NCBI RefSeq assembly: GCF_030866825.1 | Contig: NZ_CP133020.1 | Location: 1,922,001 to 1,986,000, forward strand | From: Rathayibacter sp. SW19 | Lineage (GTDB): Bacteria > Actinomycetota > Actinomycetes > Actinomycetales > Microbacteriaceae | Length of the DNA stretch: 64,000 nt | Direction: 5' to 3' | In this document: in pieces, positions 22,276-31,501 of the stretch | How positions within the stretch are numbered: position 1 is the stretch's first letter | Layout: each line of letters begins with the position of its first letter | Notes under the pieces: generated by a model | What the model was told of the DNA's origin: nothing | Databases searched by the model: none | Seen by the model: only the letters and a program-made list of their open reading frames with translations | Position numbers and translations under genes: made by a program

Positions 22276-23068
22276 GTCTCGGCTGGATGCAGCGGTCGCG
22301 GCGCTCGGGCTTGCGCGGTCGCGCACGCACGCGGCCAAGCTGATCGCAGACGGCGCCGTCACGGTGGATGGGACGGCCGTGCTGAAGGTGGCTACCAAGG
22401 TGACGGATACGCAGGTGATCGCGGTATCGGCGTCCGATCATTATGTGAGCCGGGCGGCGCACAAACTCATCGCCGCTCTCGACGCGTTCGATATCACGGT
22501 TGCCGGCCGGTTCGTGCTCGACGTCGGGGCGTCGACAGGCGGGTTCAGCCAAGTTCTGCTCGAGCGCGGAGCAACTCAGGTCATCGCCGCGGATGTCGGG
22601 CACGGGCAGTTGGCTCCGTTGGTGGCAGAGGACCCCCGCGTGGTGAGCGTCGAAGGCCTGAACGTGCGCTACCTGACCGCGGCTGCTCTGGCGGAGGCCA
22701 CCGGTGTCGAGGAGGTGCCCTCGCTCGTCGTCGGCGATCTGTCGTTCATCTCGCTCACCATGGTGCTGCCTGCACTGGTCGGCTCGGCAGCGCCTGACGC
22801 CGACCTCGTGTTGCTGATCAAGCCGCAGTTCGAAGTCGGGCGCACCCGCATCAAAGAGGGGATCGTGCACGATGCGGATCGCCGCGAAGACGCCATCACC
22901 GGTGTGCTCTGGGCGGCATGGGATTGCGGGCTCGGCACAGCGGGCATCATGCCCTCCCCAATGCTCGGAAGTCACGGCAATCACGAGTATTTGGTCTGGT
23001 TGAGCGCGAGCGCGGGTACACATCCGACAGAATGGTTGCGGCAGATTCGAACGATGGTGGGAGTGTGA
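22268..23068 (+). CDS. tlyA: TlyA family 16S/23S rRNA 2'-O-methyltransferase
   Basis: 266 residues. The N-terminal 60 residues form an S4 RNA-binding domain (RLDAAVAALGLARSRTHAAK), followed by an FtsJ-like SAM-binding fold with FVLDVGASTGGFSQVLLERG. In mycobacteria TlyA methylates C1409 of 16S and C1920 of 23S rRNA, which sets sensitivity to capreomycin. The ATG at 22268 overlaps the small upstream gene, and the stop overlaps nadK as GTGA. The old hemolysin name is not supported. Confidence 0.94.
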   Translation: MTESRLDAAVAALGLARSRTHAAKLIADGAVTVDGTAVLKVATKVTDTQVIAVSASDHYVSRAAHKLIAALDAFDITVAGRFVLDVGASTGGFSQVLLERGATQVIAADVGHGQLAPLVAEDPRVVSVEGLNVRYLTAAALAEATGVEEVPSLVVGDLSFISLTMVLPALVGSAAPDADLVLLIKPQFEVGRTRIKEGIVHDADRREDAITGVLWAAWDCGLGTAGIMPSPMLGSHGNHEYLVWLSASAGTHPTEWLRQIRTMVGV

Positions 23069-23991
23069 CCTCGATGGCTGCACCAGCGCGCTACATTCTC
23101 GTCGTCTCGCACACCGGGCGCGACGACTCACTCGAGGCCGGTGTGCAGGTGTGCGGTCAGTTGATCGATGCCGGCGCGACTCCGGTGTTGAGCAGAGACG
23201 AACGCGAGGATCTGCTGGCCTTTGCCCCAGAGCTCGGCACCGTAGCCGTGCTCGGTGACGACGTGCAGCCCGAAGAGCTCGAGATCGTGATCGTGCTCGG
23301 TGGAGACGGCACGATTCTTCGCGCCGCCGAGATGGTGCGCGGTTGCGCCGCGCCGCTGCTCGGCGTGAATCTTGGCCACGTGGGCTTTCTCGCAGAAAGC
23401 GAAAGAGACGACCTGGCCAAGGCGGTCGCCCGTGGCTTGGCGGGTGATTACACAGTCGAGGAGCGCATGACCATCGAGGTTCGCGTCAAGCACGACTCCC
23501 GCGTCATCTACGAAAGCTGGGCGCTGAACGAAGCCAGTCTGGAGAAGGCCAGCAGAGAGCGCATGATCGAGGTCATCGTCGAGGTCGACGGGCGACCGCT
23601 CTCCAGCTTCGGCTGCGACGGCGTCGTGATGGCGACCCCGACGGGTTCCACAGCGTACTCTTTCTCGGCGGGCGGCCCCGTCGTCTGGCCGAGTCTGGAT
23701 GCGCTGCTGCTGGTGCCGCTCAGTGCTCACGCTCTTTTTGCACGACCGCTCGTCGTCGGCCCCGAGTCATCATTGGCTGTCGAGTTGCTGGCCAGGGGCC
23801 ACGTGCCGGGAATCCTCTGGTGCGATGGTCGTCGTGCGTTCGATCTTCCGCCCGGTGCGCGCGTGATCGTGCGTCGATCCAGCGTGCCTGTGCGGCTAGC
23901 GCGACTTCACCACGGGCCGTTCACCGATAGGCTCGTGCGCAAATTCAACCTTCCCGTCAGCGGCTGGAGAGGGCCGATCGGCCGTGATTGA
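23065..23991 (+). CDS. nadK: NAD kinase
   Basis: 308 residues. NadK phosphorylates NAD to NADP in the cytoplasm. The GGDGT motif is at about residues 79-83 (VLGGDGTILRAAE), followed by GVNLGHVGFLAE and the GSTAYSFSAGGPV signature. The GTG at 23065 overlaps the tlyA stop by four bases; an in-frame ATG at 23074 is possible. The tlyA-nadK-recN order is the usual actinobacterial operon. Confidence 0.96.
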   Translation: MTSMAAPARYILVVSHTGRDDSLEAGVQVCGQLIDAGATPVLSRDEREDLLAFAPELGTVAVLGDDVQPEELEIVIVLGGDGTILRAAEMVRGCAAPLLGVNLGHVGFLAESERDDLAKAVARGLAGDYTVEERMTIEVRVKHDSRVIYESWALNEASLEKASRERMIEVIVEVDGRPLSSFGCDGVVMATPTGSTAYSFSAGGPVVWPSLDALLLVPLSAHALFARPLVVGPESSLAVELLARGHVPGILWCDGRRAFDLPPGARVIVRRSSVPVRLARLHHGPFTDRLVRKFNLPVSGWRGPIGRD

Positions 23992-25696
23992 CGAAATCTC
24001 CATCCGCAACCTTGGAGTGATCGCCGACGCGGTGCTGCCTCTCGGTGCCGGATTCACTGCGTTGACGGGGGAGACCGGTGCAGGCAAGACCATGGTGGTC
24101 TCGGCGCTCGGACTTCTGCTCGGCGAGCGCGCTGACACCGGCTCCGTGCGCCAAGGCAGTGCACAGACGTGGGTCGAGGGCCGCTGGCGAGTTGCTGACA
24201 GCGGTGACGTCGCTGAGCGGGTGCGCGACGCAGGCGGAGACCTCGACGAAGCAGATTCCGCAGGCCTGGCGGAACTGGTGCTCAGTAGATCGGTTTCCAG
24301 CGAAGGGCGCAGCCGCGCGATCATCGGCGGTCGAAGCGCGCCAGTCAGTGTACTCGGAGAGCTCGCGGAGAAACTCGTCGTGGTGCACGGGCAGTCCGAT
24401 CAGGTGCGGCTGAAGTCGGCAAGGGCCCAGCGTGATGCGCTCGATCGGTTCGCCGGCGCAGCATTCGGCGCACAGCTGGCCGCGTACCAGGAGACGTTTG
24501 GGCAGTGGCGCGTCGATCGCGAAGAACTCGAGGAACTGGTTGCCGATCGCGACAGGCGGCAGGCCGAAGCGGCAGAACTGCGCGCGGCAATGGCCGAGAT
24601 CGAGGTTGCCGATCCGCAGCCCGGCGAAGACGATGAGCTCAGCGAGCGGGCGGAGCGCCTGACGAACCTCGAGGAGCTCCGTGAGGCGGCAGCGACAGCG
24701 CGTGAACAGATGTCTGCTGAGGATTCCGACCAACCGGATGCCGTTTCCCTGATCGAGTCCTCCCGCCGCGCGCTCGAGCGCGCGGCCGATCACGATGCGG
24801 CGCTCGCGCCGATCGCGGCATTGCTTGCGGATGCCGGTTACCTCGTCACAGACATTGCAGCCCAGTTGTCGAGCTATCTCGCCACGCTCGACACAGACGG
24901 CGCCCGTGAACTCGAAGTCGTGCAGGAGCGTCGGGCGCAACTGTCGGTGCTACTGCGCAAATACGGGCCGACGCTGGCAGACGTGATTGAGCGCCTCGAC
25001 AACGGCAGCGCCCGATTGTTCGAGCTTGACGGCGACAGCGAACGGATTGAACAGCTGACATTGGCCGTCGACGTCGAGCTTGACCGGCTGACTGAGCTGG
25101 CGGGCGAACTGAGCGCCGCCCGCATCGCGGCAGGGAAGCAGCTGGGTGCTGCTGTTTCGGCTGAGCTCGGTGCACTGGCCATGCCGGACGCGCGCCTGAG
25201 CGTCGAGGTCACCCAACGCGACGAGTTCACACACTCCGGCCGCGATCACGTAGCGATCTTGCTGCAGCCGCACGCGGGAGCTGAGCCGCGAGCACTGAGC
25301 CGCGGCGCATCCGGCGGTGAATTGTCGAGAGTCATGCTGGCGCTGGAGGTCGTTCTGGCAGGCAGCGACCCGGTTCCGACGTTCGTGTTTGACGAGATCG
25401 ACGCCGGTGTCGGCGGTGCGGCCGCAATCGAAATCGGGCGCCGGTTGGGCAAGCTCGCCGGAAGCGCGCAGGTGATCGTCGTCACCCACCTCGCCCAGGT
25501 GGCAGCGTTCGCAACGAACCACCTCTCCGTCGTGAAGGACAGCGACGGGGCAGTTACTGCGTCGAGCGTTCGACAGCTGAGCGGGGAAGAACGCATCGCA
25601 GAGATGACGCGATTGCTTTCGGGTCTGTCGGATTCTGCCAGCGGACTCGAGCACGCTCGCGAACTGCTGGAGCTCGCCGGTACCCGCAACCCGTGA
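23984..25696 (+). CDS. recN: DNA repair protein RecN
   Basis: 570 residues, an SMC-like ATPase of recombinational double-strand break repair. Walker A is GETGAGKT at residues 29-36; the ABC signature is in ASGGELSRVMLALE, and Walker B is FVFDEIDAGVGG. Two long helical arms rich in Glu, Arg and Ala separate the nucleotide-binding halves. The GTG start overlaps nadK by eight bases. No SOS box was looked for successfully in the preceding coding DNA. Confidence 0.97.
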   Translation: MIDEISIRNLGVIADAVLPLGAGFTALTGETGAGKTMVVSALGLLLGERADTGSVRQGSAQTWVEGRWRVADSGDVAERVRDAGGDLDEADSAGLAELVLSRSVSSEGRSRAIIGGRSAPVSVLGELAEKLVVVHGQSDQVRLKSARAQRDALDRFAGAAFGAQLAAYQETFGQWRVDREELEELVADRDRRQAEAAELRAAMAEIEVADPQPGEDDELSERAERLTNLEELREAAATAREQMSAEDSDQPDAVSLIESSRRALERAADHDAALAPIAALLADAGYLVTDIAAQLSSYLATLDTDGARELEVVQERRAQLSVLLRKYGPTLADVIERLDNGSARLFELDGDSERIEQLTLAVDVELDRLTELAGELSAARIAAGKQLGAAVSAELGALAMPDARLSVEVTQRDEFTHSGRDHVAILLQPHAGAEPRALSRGASGGELSRVMLALEVVLAGSDPVPTFVFDEIDAGVGGAAAIEIGRRLGKLAGSAQVIVVTHLAQVAAFATNHLSVVKDSDGAVTASSVRQLSGEERIAEMTRLLSGLSDSASGLEHARELLELAGTRNP

Positions 25697-25698
25697 TC

Positions 25699-25730
25699 GA
25701 TGCGACGCCCGAGCGCGCGTCGTTCGCATC
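25699..25730 (+). terminator. Possible terminator after recN
   Basis: GATGCGACG (25699-25707) can pair with CGTCGTTCGCATC (25718-25730), leaving a three-base bulge. It lies just past the recN stop, before pyrG. There is no T-run, so this is only a candidate. Confidence 0.35.
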
Positions 25731-25764
25731 GGGCCTTTGAGTTGCGGTGATAGCATGAAAGCCC

Positions 25765-27456
25765 GTGGTGGATAAATTAAACGCGGGCATTCCAAACGGC
25801 ACAACCAAGCACATATTCGTGACAGGTGGTGTCGTTTCTTCGTTAGGCAAGGGGCTGACGGCCGCCAGTCTCGGCAATCTGCTCACCGCACGCGGGCTGC
25901 GCGTTGTCATGCAGAAGCTTGACCCGTACCTCAATGTGGACCCCGGCACGATGAACCCGTTCCAGCACGGAGAAGTCTTCGTCACAGACGATGGTGCTGA
26001 GACTGACCTCGACATCGGCCACTACGAGCGGTTTCTCGACATCAACCTGAGCCAGGCCGCGAACGTGACGACCGGTCAGATCTATTCACAGGTGATAGCA
26101 AAAGAGCGACGGGGCGAGTATCTCGGTGACACGGTACAAGTCATTCCGCACATCACGGACGAGATCAAGAGGCGCATGCGTTTGCAGGCAACCGACGAGC
26201 CAAAACCGGATGTGATCATCACCGAGATCGGCGGCACCGTCGGCGATATCGAGTCGCAGCCGTTCATCGAGGCAGCCCGGCAGGTACGGCATGAACTCGG
26301 CCGCGCAAACTGCTTCTTCGTGCACGTGTCGCTGCTGCCGTTTATGAACGCGTCCGGCGAGCAGAAGACCAAGCCGACACAGCACTCCGTTGCTGCGTTG
26401 CGTTCGTTGGGAATTCAACCGGATGCCCTCGTGCTGCGCAGCGACCGGCCCGTTTCCGAAGCAAATAAGCGCAAAATCGCTTTGATGTGCGACGTCGATG
26501 AGCAGGCAGTGGTCAACGCCGTCGACGTGTCAAGCATTTATGACATCCCGACGATGCTGCACGAACAGGGCCTCGACGAGTACATCATCAGCCAGCTCGG
26601 ACTGGACGAGGGCGTGCTCGACCGGAGCAGCTGGGACGAACTGTTGAACGTCGTTCACGATCCGAAACACGAGGTTACGATCGGCCTCGTCGGCAAGTAC
26701 GTCGACCTGCCCGACGCCTACTTGTCGGTCACGGAAGCACTGCGAGCCGGCGGTTTCGCCAATCACGCAAGAGTCAACCTGCGTTGGATTCCGTCGGACG
26801 AGTGCGATTCTGCAGAAGGCGCAGCGCGCATGCTCTCCGACGTCGACGGCATCTGCGTGCCAGGCGGGTTCGGCATCCGTGGCATCGAAGGCAAGGTCGG
26901 CGCCCTGCGTTTCGCACGCGAGAATCAAATCCCAGTGCTCGGGCTGTGTCTCGGCCTGCAGTGCATGGTGATCGAGTTCGCCCGCCATGAGACGGGGCTC
27001 GTAGGTGCCTCGTCGAGCGAATTCAACCCTGACACCGACTATCCCGTGATCGCCACAATGGCCGAGCAGGTGGAGATCATCGCAGGCGGTGACCTCGGCG
27101 GCACCATGCGACTCGGGCTGTACCCGGCTGCGCTCACCCCGGGATCGATTGTCGCGGAACTCTACGGCTCACACGAGGCGTCTGAGCGGCACCGGCACCG
27201 CTATGAGGTCAACAATTCCTACCGCGACCGGATCGCCGCAGCAGGGCTTGAATTCTCCGGAACATCGCCGGACGGCCACCTCGTCGAATACGTCGAACTG
27301 CCGCGCGAGGTGCATCCGTTCTATGTCGGCACCCAAGCGCACCCGGAGTTGCGCTCGCGGCCGAACCACGCGCATCCGCTGTTTCGCGGGCTGATCGCGG
27401 CAGCGTTGGACCGCCAGCAGGCCAGCCGCCTGTTCGAGGTCAAAGAGGATGCCTGA
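25765..27456 (+). CDS. pyrG: CTP synthase
   Basis: 563 residues. PyrG aminates UTP to CTP with glutamine as nitrogen donor. The N-terminal synthase domain opens with KHIFVTGGVVSSLGKGLTAA; the C-terminal class I glutamine amidotransferase has its nucleophile C395 in GLCLGLQC. Two GTG codons (25765, 25768) could start it; a weak GAAAG favours the second. The end overlaps the nudix gene by eight bases. Confidence 0.97.
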   Translation: MVDKLNAGIPNGTTKHIFVTGGVVSSLGKGLTAASLGNLLTARGLRVVMQKLDPYLNVDPGTMNPFQHGEVFVTDDGAETDLDIGHYERFLDINLSQAANVTTGQIYSQVIAKERRGEYLGDTVQVIPHITDEIKRRMRLQATDEPKPDVIITEIGGTVGDIESQPFIEAARQVRHELGRANCFFVHVSLLPFMNASGEQKTKPTQHSVAALRSLGIQPDALVLRSDRPVSEANKRKIALMCDVDEQAVVNAVDVSSIYDIPTMLHEQGLDEYIISQLGLDEGVLDRSSWDELLNVVHDPKHEVTIGLVGKYVDLPDAYLSVTEALRAGGFANHARVNLRWIPSDECDSAEGAARMLSDVDGICVPGGFGIRGIEGKVGALRFARENQIPVLGLCLGLQCMVIEFARHETGLVGASSSEFNPDTDYPVIATMAEQVEIIAGGDLGGTMRLGLYPAALTPGSIVAELYGSHEASERHRHRYEVNNSYRDRIAAAGLEFSGTSPDGHLVEYVELPREVHPFYVGTQAHPELRSRPNHAHPLFRGLIAAALDRQQASRLFEVKEDA

Positions 27457-28087
27457 CGCGCTGAGCGACGAGGCGGCATCGGTCGATATCGTGCGCAGCG
27501 ACGTCGTGTATCCGGGTGTGGTCTGGGACATCCGCCGCGATGCGTTCGCATACAACGGCGGCACGATCGTGCGCGAGTACGTCGATCACACCGGCGCTGT
27601 CGCGATTCTCGCACTGGACGCTGACGACAACGTGCTGCTGATCAAGCAGTATCGGCATCCGGTGCGCACCCGCGAATGGGAGATCCCGGCCGGGCTGCTG
27701 GATATCGCGGGTGAGCTGCCTCTCGCCGCTGCTCAGCGTGAGCTTGCCGAGGAAGCAGACCTCATCGCAACGCGGTGGGACGTACTCGCCGAGTTCTACA
27801 CCTCGCCCGGCGGCAGCGATGAGGCGATCCGGATCTATCTTGCCCGCGACCTGACAGCAACTGACCGGCCGTTCCACCGTACGGAGGAGGAAGCCGACAT
27901 CCAGGTGCGCTGGGTCGGTCTCGACAATGTCGTGGATGCCGTGCTCGCCCGTCGATTGCAGAATCCTTCGCTGGCGATCGGCGTGCTTGCCGCGCATGCC
28001 GCCCGGGCGCGCGGCTGGCGCACCCTCGGTGCCGGCGATGCGGCGTGGCCGCGGCATCCGAAGAGCGCCCCAGTTCGGCAATCATGA
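27449..28087 (+). CDS. ADP-ribose pyrophosphatase (Nudix family)
   Basis: 212 residues. The Nudix box is seen around residues 78-103 (PAGLLDIAGE followed by AAQRELAEEADL), with one extra residue in the loop, as in other actinobacterial ADP-ribose hydrolases. The enzyme cleaves ADP-ribose to AMP and ribose phosphate. The start overlaps pyrG and the stop overlaps xerD (ATGA), so the three are cotranscribed. Substrate is inferred from family and context. Confidence 0.9.
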   Translation: MPDALSDEAASVDIVRSDVVYPGVVWDIRRDAFAYNGGTIVREYVDHTGAVAILALDADDNVLLIKQYRHPVRTREWEIPAGLLDIAGELPLAAAQRELAEEADLIATRWDVLAEFYTSPGGSDEAIRIYLARDLTATDRPFHRTEEEADIQVRWVGLDNVVDAVLARRLQNPSLAIGVLAAHAARARGWRTLGAGDAAWPRHPKSAPVRQS

Positions 28088-29004
28088 CACTCGAGACAGC
28101 GGTGGATTCGTATCTGCGGCACGTCTCGATCGAACGCGGACTCTCCGCGAACACCACTGCCGCGTATGGCCGTGACCTTCGCAGCTATCTGCAGTGGCTC
28201 GCGGATGCCGGGCGCGGCGACGTGTGGGCAATCACGGCACACGACGTCAGCGCCTACGCTCGTCACCTGGGCACCCGAGCCGACCGGCCGTTGACCGCGT
28301 CTTCGATTGCGCGGATGTTGTCGACCGTACGAGGGTTCCACCGTTTTCTGCTCGAAGAGCAGATCGTTCCAACCGACGTCGCACACGAGGTTGCCCCACC
28401 GAAACTGCCGTCACGGCTTCCGAAAGCGATCTCGGTTGACCAGGTGGCGGCGCTGCTGGCCACAACCGACGGTGACGATACCGTCTCACTGCGCAACAAG
28501 GCGCTGCTCGAGTTGCTGTATGCCACAGGCGCACGCGTCTCTGAGGCCGTCGGGCTCAATGTCGACGACGTGTTCGACACCGATATCGTGCGGCTGACCG
28601 GCAAAGGCAGTAAACAGCGGATAGTGCCGATCGGCAGCTACGCACGTGCGGCAATCGACGCGTACCTTGTGCGGGCGCGGCCCGTTTTCTCGCGGCGAGG
28701 CCGGGCTACGCCTGCCCTGTTCCTCGGAGTGCGCGGGCAGCGGATCTCCCGTCAAAACGCGTGGTTGATCATCAAACAGGCGGCCGAACGCGCCGACCTG
28801 AGCGCGCACGTTTCTCCGCACACGCTACGACACTCTTTCGCGACTCATCTGCTGGAGGGCGGTGCCGACGTGCGCGTGGTGCAGGAACTGCTCGGGCACT
28901 CGTCGGTGGCGACGACGCAGATCTACACCCTCGTGACCGCAGACACTCTCCGCGACATGTACACCAACGCGCATCCGCGATCTCGATGGCCCGTCGACTC
29001 GTGA
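28084..29004 (+). CDS. xerD: Site-specific tyrosine recombinase XerD
   Basis: 306 residues, the housekeeping recombinase size. An N-terminal SAM-like core-binding domain is followed by the catalytic domain with R151 (GARVSE), K174-177 region (GKGSK), H246 and R249 (HTLRH), H272 (GHSS) and the nucleophile Y281 (QIYT). XerD acts with XerC at the dif site to resolve chromosome dimers. Unlike the integrase at 37802 it sits in a conserved core operon, between the nudix and parA genes. Confidence 0.94.
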   Translation: MTLETAVDSYLRHVSIERGLSANTTAAYGRDLRSYLQWLADAGRGDVWAITAHDVSAYARHLGTRADRPLTASSIARMLSTVRGFHRFLLEEQIVPTDVAHEVAPPKLPSRLPKAISVDQVAALLATTDGDDTVSLRNKALLELLYATGARVSEAVGLNVDDVFDTDIVRLTGKGSKQRIVPIGSYARAAIDAYLVRARPVFSRRGRATPALFLGVRGQRISRQNAWLIIKQAAERADLSAHVSPHTLRHSFATHLLEGGADVRVVQELLGHSSVATTQIYTLVTADTLRDMYTNAHPRSRWPVDS

Positions 29005-29123
29005 GAACTTCGCTGTGACCGGGCCGCCCTGGTAGCGGCGATCCGCACAAAGTAGAGCGGCCCGGCTCGCTAGACTCGAATGCCAGAGGTACCGGGGCCA
29101 AGACAGTGAGCGAGGAGTCTTTC

Positions 29124-30023
29124 GTGGCGCGTAAACACAACGACGAGCAGGAGCTCCCAGGGCTGGATGACGCCTCTATGGCTGAGACCCTCGGCCCAAC
29201 CGGGCGCCCGTTTCGTCGTTTCCCGGATCCGAAGAATTTGAAGGCTCACGGCCCGGCCCGCGTGATCGCACTCTGCAATCAGAAAGGCGGCGTCGGCAAG
29301 ACCACCTCCAGCATCAATCTGGGTGCAGCGCTGGCAGAGTGCGGTCGGCGAGTTCTTGCCATCGACTTCGACCCTCAGGGTGCGCTGTCTGCCGGCCTCG
29401 GGGTTCCCACCCACGAGTGCATCACGATCTATGACCTGCTGTTATCCAGTAGCAAGGACCCTGCCGAGGCGATCCAGCACACGAGCGTGCCAGGGCTCGA
29501 CGTGATTCCGGCGAATATTGATCTGTCCGCTGCAGAGGTGCACCTCGTCAACGAGGTCGCACGCGAGCAGATCCTGGCACGCGTGCTGCGCCGGGTCAGC
29601 GCGGACTACGACGTCATACTGATTGACTGCCAGCCATCGCTCGGCATCCTGACCGTGAACGCACTCACCGCAAGCCACGGCGTTCTCATCCCGCTCGAGT
29701 GCGAATTCTTCGCCTTGCGCGGCGTTGCTTTGCTGATCGAGACCATCGACAAGGTGCGCGAACGGCTCAACCCCGCGCTTGAACTCGACGGAATTCTCGC
29801 CACCATGTACGACTCGCGCACTTTGCATTCACGGGAAGTGTTGGAGCGGGTCGTCGACGCGTTCGGCGACCAGGTTCTCGAAACCGTGATCTCCCGCACC
29901 GTCAAGTTCCCGGATGCGTCTGTCGCAGCCGCCCCGATCACGCAGTTCGCGCCAGACAGCCCCGCCGCCGAGGCCTACCGCCAGCTCGCGCGCGAACTAG
30001 TTGCCCGTGGCGCCGTCGCCTAG
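29124..30023 (+). CDS. ParA/Soj family ATPase next to scpAB
   Basis: 299 residues. Deviant Walker A KGGVGKT is at residues 54-60 (CNQKGGVGKTTSSINL); the DFDPQGALSAGLG and IDCQPSLGILTVNAL segments follow. This ParA homologue is typical of the xerD-parA-scpA-scpB cluster and is distinct from the origin-proximal ParA. I choose GTG 29124 because AGGAG lies six bases upstream; GTG 29106 is an in-frame alternative. It probably helps chromosome organisation with ScpAB (inference). Confidence 0.92.
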   Translation: MARKHNDEQELPGLDDASMAETLGPTGRPFRRFPDPKNLKAHGPARVIALCNQKGGVGKTTSSINLGAALAECGRRVLAIDFDPQGALSAGLGVPTHECITIYDLLLSSSKDPAEAIQHTSVPGLDVIPANIDLSAAEVHLVNEVAREQILARVLRRVSADYDVILIDCQPSLGILTVNALTASHGVLIPLECEFFALRGVALLIETIDKVRERLNPALELDGILATMYDSRTLHSREVLERVVDAFGDQVLETVISRTVKFPDASVAAAPITQFAPDSPAAEAYRQLARELVARGAVA

Positions 30024-30897
30024 CCTGTCGTCGCACGGCCTGTCGTCAGCGGATGCCGGCCCGGCGACGATCGATGCGGATGCGATCAGCCAGGGTGTGA
30101 CCAACCCGGATGCGCCCGCTTCGTTCCGCGTAGCCGTCGGCGAATTCGAGGGGCCGTTCGATCTTCTGCTCTCACTGATTTCCCGGCATGAACTGGACAT
30201 CACTGAGATCTCCCTGAGTCGTGTCACCGACGAGTTCATCGGCTACCTGCACGGAATCACGACGGCGGATGACCTGGACCAGGCCACCGAATTCCTTGTG
30301 GTGGCCGCGACACTTCTCGACCTGAAGGTTGCCGGGCTTCTGCCACAGGGCGAACTTGTAGACGCGGAGGATGTGGCGCTGCTCGAGGCCCGCGACCTGC
30401 TGTTCGCCCGCCTGCTGCAATATCGTGCCTTCAAGGAGGCATCCGCCTGGTTCGCAGACCGCCTCGAGGCCGAGTCGAGCAGACACACCCGCTCCGTGCG
30501 GCTGGAAGAGAAGTATCGCAAAGCCACGCCGGAGTTGGTGTGGACGCTGACCGCAGACGACTTCGCAGCCCTGGCGCTTCTCGCCCTCACCCCGAAGGAC
30601 ATTCCCATCGTCGGCCTGGACCATCTGCATGCTCCGTTGGTCAGCATCCGGGAGCAGGCCGCCTACGTCGTTGCGATGTTGCGCTCAGGTCAGCCTCACA
30701 CATTTAGACAGCTGATCGCTGGTGCGGAACAGAGGGGTGTTGTGATCGCCCGCTTTCTTGCGATCCTCGAGTTGTACCGCCATTCGGCCGTATCGTTCGA
30801 ACAGGTGGAACCGCTCGGGGAGCTGACACTGCGCTGGGCTGCGGAGAACTGGTCGGAAGAGAACCTTGCCAATCTGGGGGCAGATTATGACAGTTGA
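30007..30897 (+). CDS. scpA: Segregation and condensation protein A
   Basis: 296 residues. ScpA is the kleisin that joins the SMC heads. The conserved opening FEGPFDLLLSLISRHELDIT begins around residue 46, and the C-terminal winged-helix region is preserved. The first 40 or so residues are variable. Start codon TTG 30001 or GTG 30007 lies inside the end of parA; neither has a clear binding site. The end overlaps scpB by 11 bases. Confidence 0.94.
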   Translation: MAPSPSLSSHGLSSADAGPATIDADAISQGVTNPDAPASFRVAVGEFEGPFDLLLSLISRHELDITEISLSRVTDEFIGYLHGITTADDLDQATEFLVVAATLLDLKVAGLLPQGELVDAEDVALLEARDLLFARLLQYRAFKEASAWFADRLEAESSRHTRSVRLEEKYRKATPELVWTLTADDFAALALLALTPKDIPIVGLDHLHAPLVSIREQAAYVVAMLRSGQPHTFRQLIAGAEQRGVVIARFLAILELYRHSAVSFEQVEPLGELTLRWAAENWSEENLANLGADYDS

Positions 30898-31501
30898 ACT
30901 CATCGATGAAGCCGAGGCTGACGAGCCCGGGGGTGGGCAGCCAGGCCCAGCAATCAACATCCATCGGGCCCTCGAAGCGATCTTGATGGTGGCGGACGAA
31001 CCGCAGAGCCTGGTGAATCTGGCCACGGCGGTCGGTGCTCCCGTCGCGGCCGTGCGTCAGGCCATCGATGCGCTGGTGGAAGACTTCGACGGCGTGACCG
31101 CACCCGTGCGTCGCGGCTTCGAGTTGCGCGAAGTCGGTGGCGGCTGGCGAATCTACGTGCGGTCTGACTACGACGGCCTCGTTGGCGACTTCGTGATGAC
31201 GCAGAATCCGAGCAGACTATCGCAGGCAGCTCTCGAAACTCTGGCCGTCATCGCGTACAAGCAGCCGATCAGCCGGGGCGCGATCGCCTCGATTCGCGCT
31301 GTCAACGTCGATTCGGTTGTGCGCACCCTGCTCGGGCGCGGGCTGATCACCGAGGCATTTACGGATGCCGAGACCGGCGCGATCAACTACCAGACCACCG
31401 ATCTCCTGCTCAGCCAGCTCGCCATCAACTCGATCGACGAATTGCCGCACATCTCACCACTGCTCTCCGACGGAGCGGACGGATTCGACGATGTCCACTG
31501 A
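30887..31501 (+). CDS. scpB: Segregation and condensation protein B
   Basis: 204 residues. ScpB dimers bind ScpA in the SMC condensin complex. Two winged-helix domains are seen; the second includes SRLSQAALETLAVIAYKQPI and SVVRTLLGRGLI, the family hallmark. ATG 30887 overlaps scpA; an upstream in-frame ATG within scpA is unlikely. Its end overlaps the pseudouridine synthase gene by 11 bases. Confidence 0.95.
   Translation: MTVELIDEAEADEPGGGQPGPAINIHRALEAILMVADEPQSLVNLATAVGAPVAAVRQAIDALVEDFDGVTAPVRRGFELREVGGGWRIYVRSDYDGLVGDFVMTQNPSRLSQAALETLAVIAYKQPISRGAIASIRAVNVDSVVRTLLGRGLITEAFTDAETGAINYQTTDLLLSQLAINSIDELPHISPLLSDGADGFDDVH

Noticed and set aside
25737..25764. Leaderless promoter for pyrG (TAGCAT just before the start)
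   Set aside because: No -35 element lies at a suitable distance, so the evidence is too thin.
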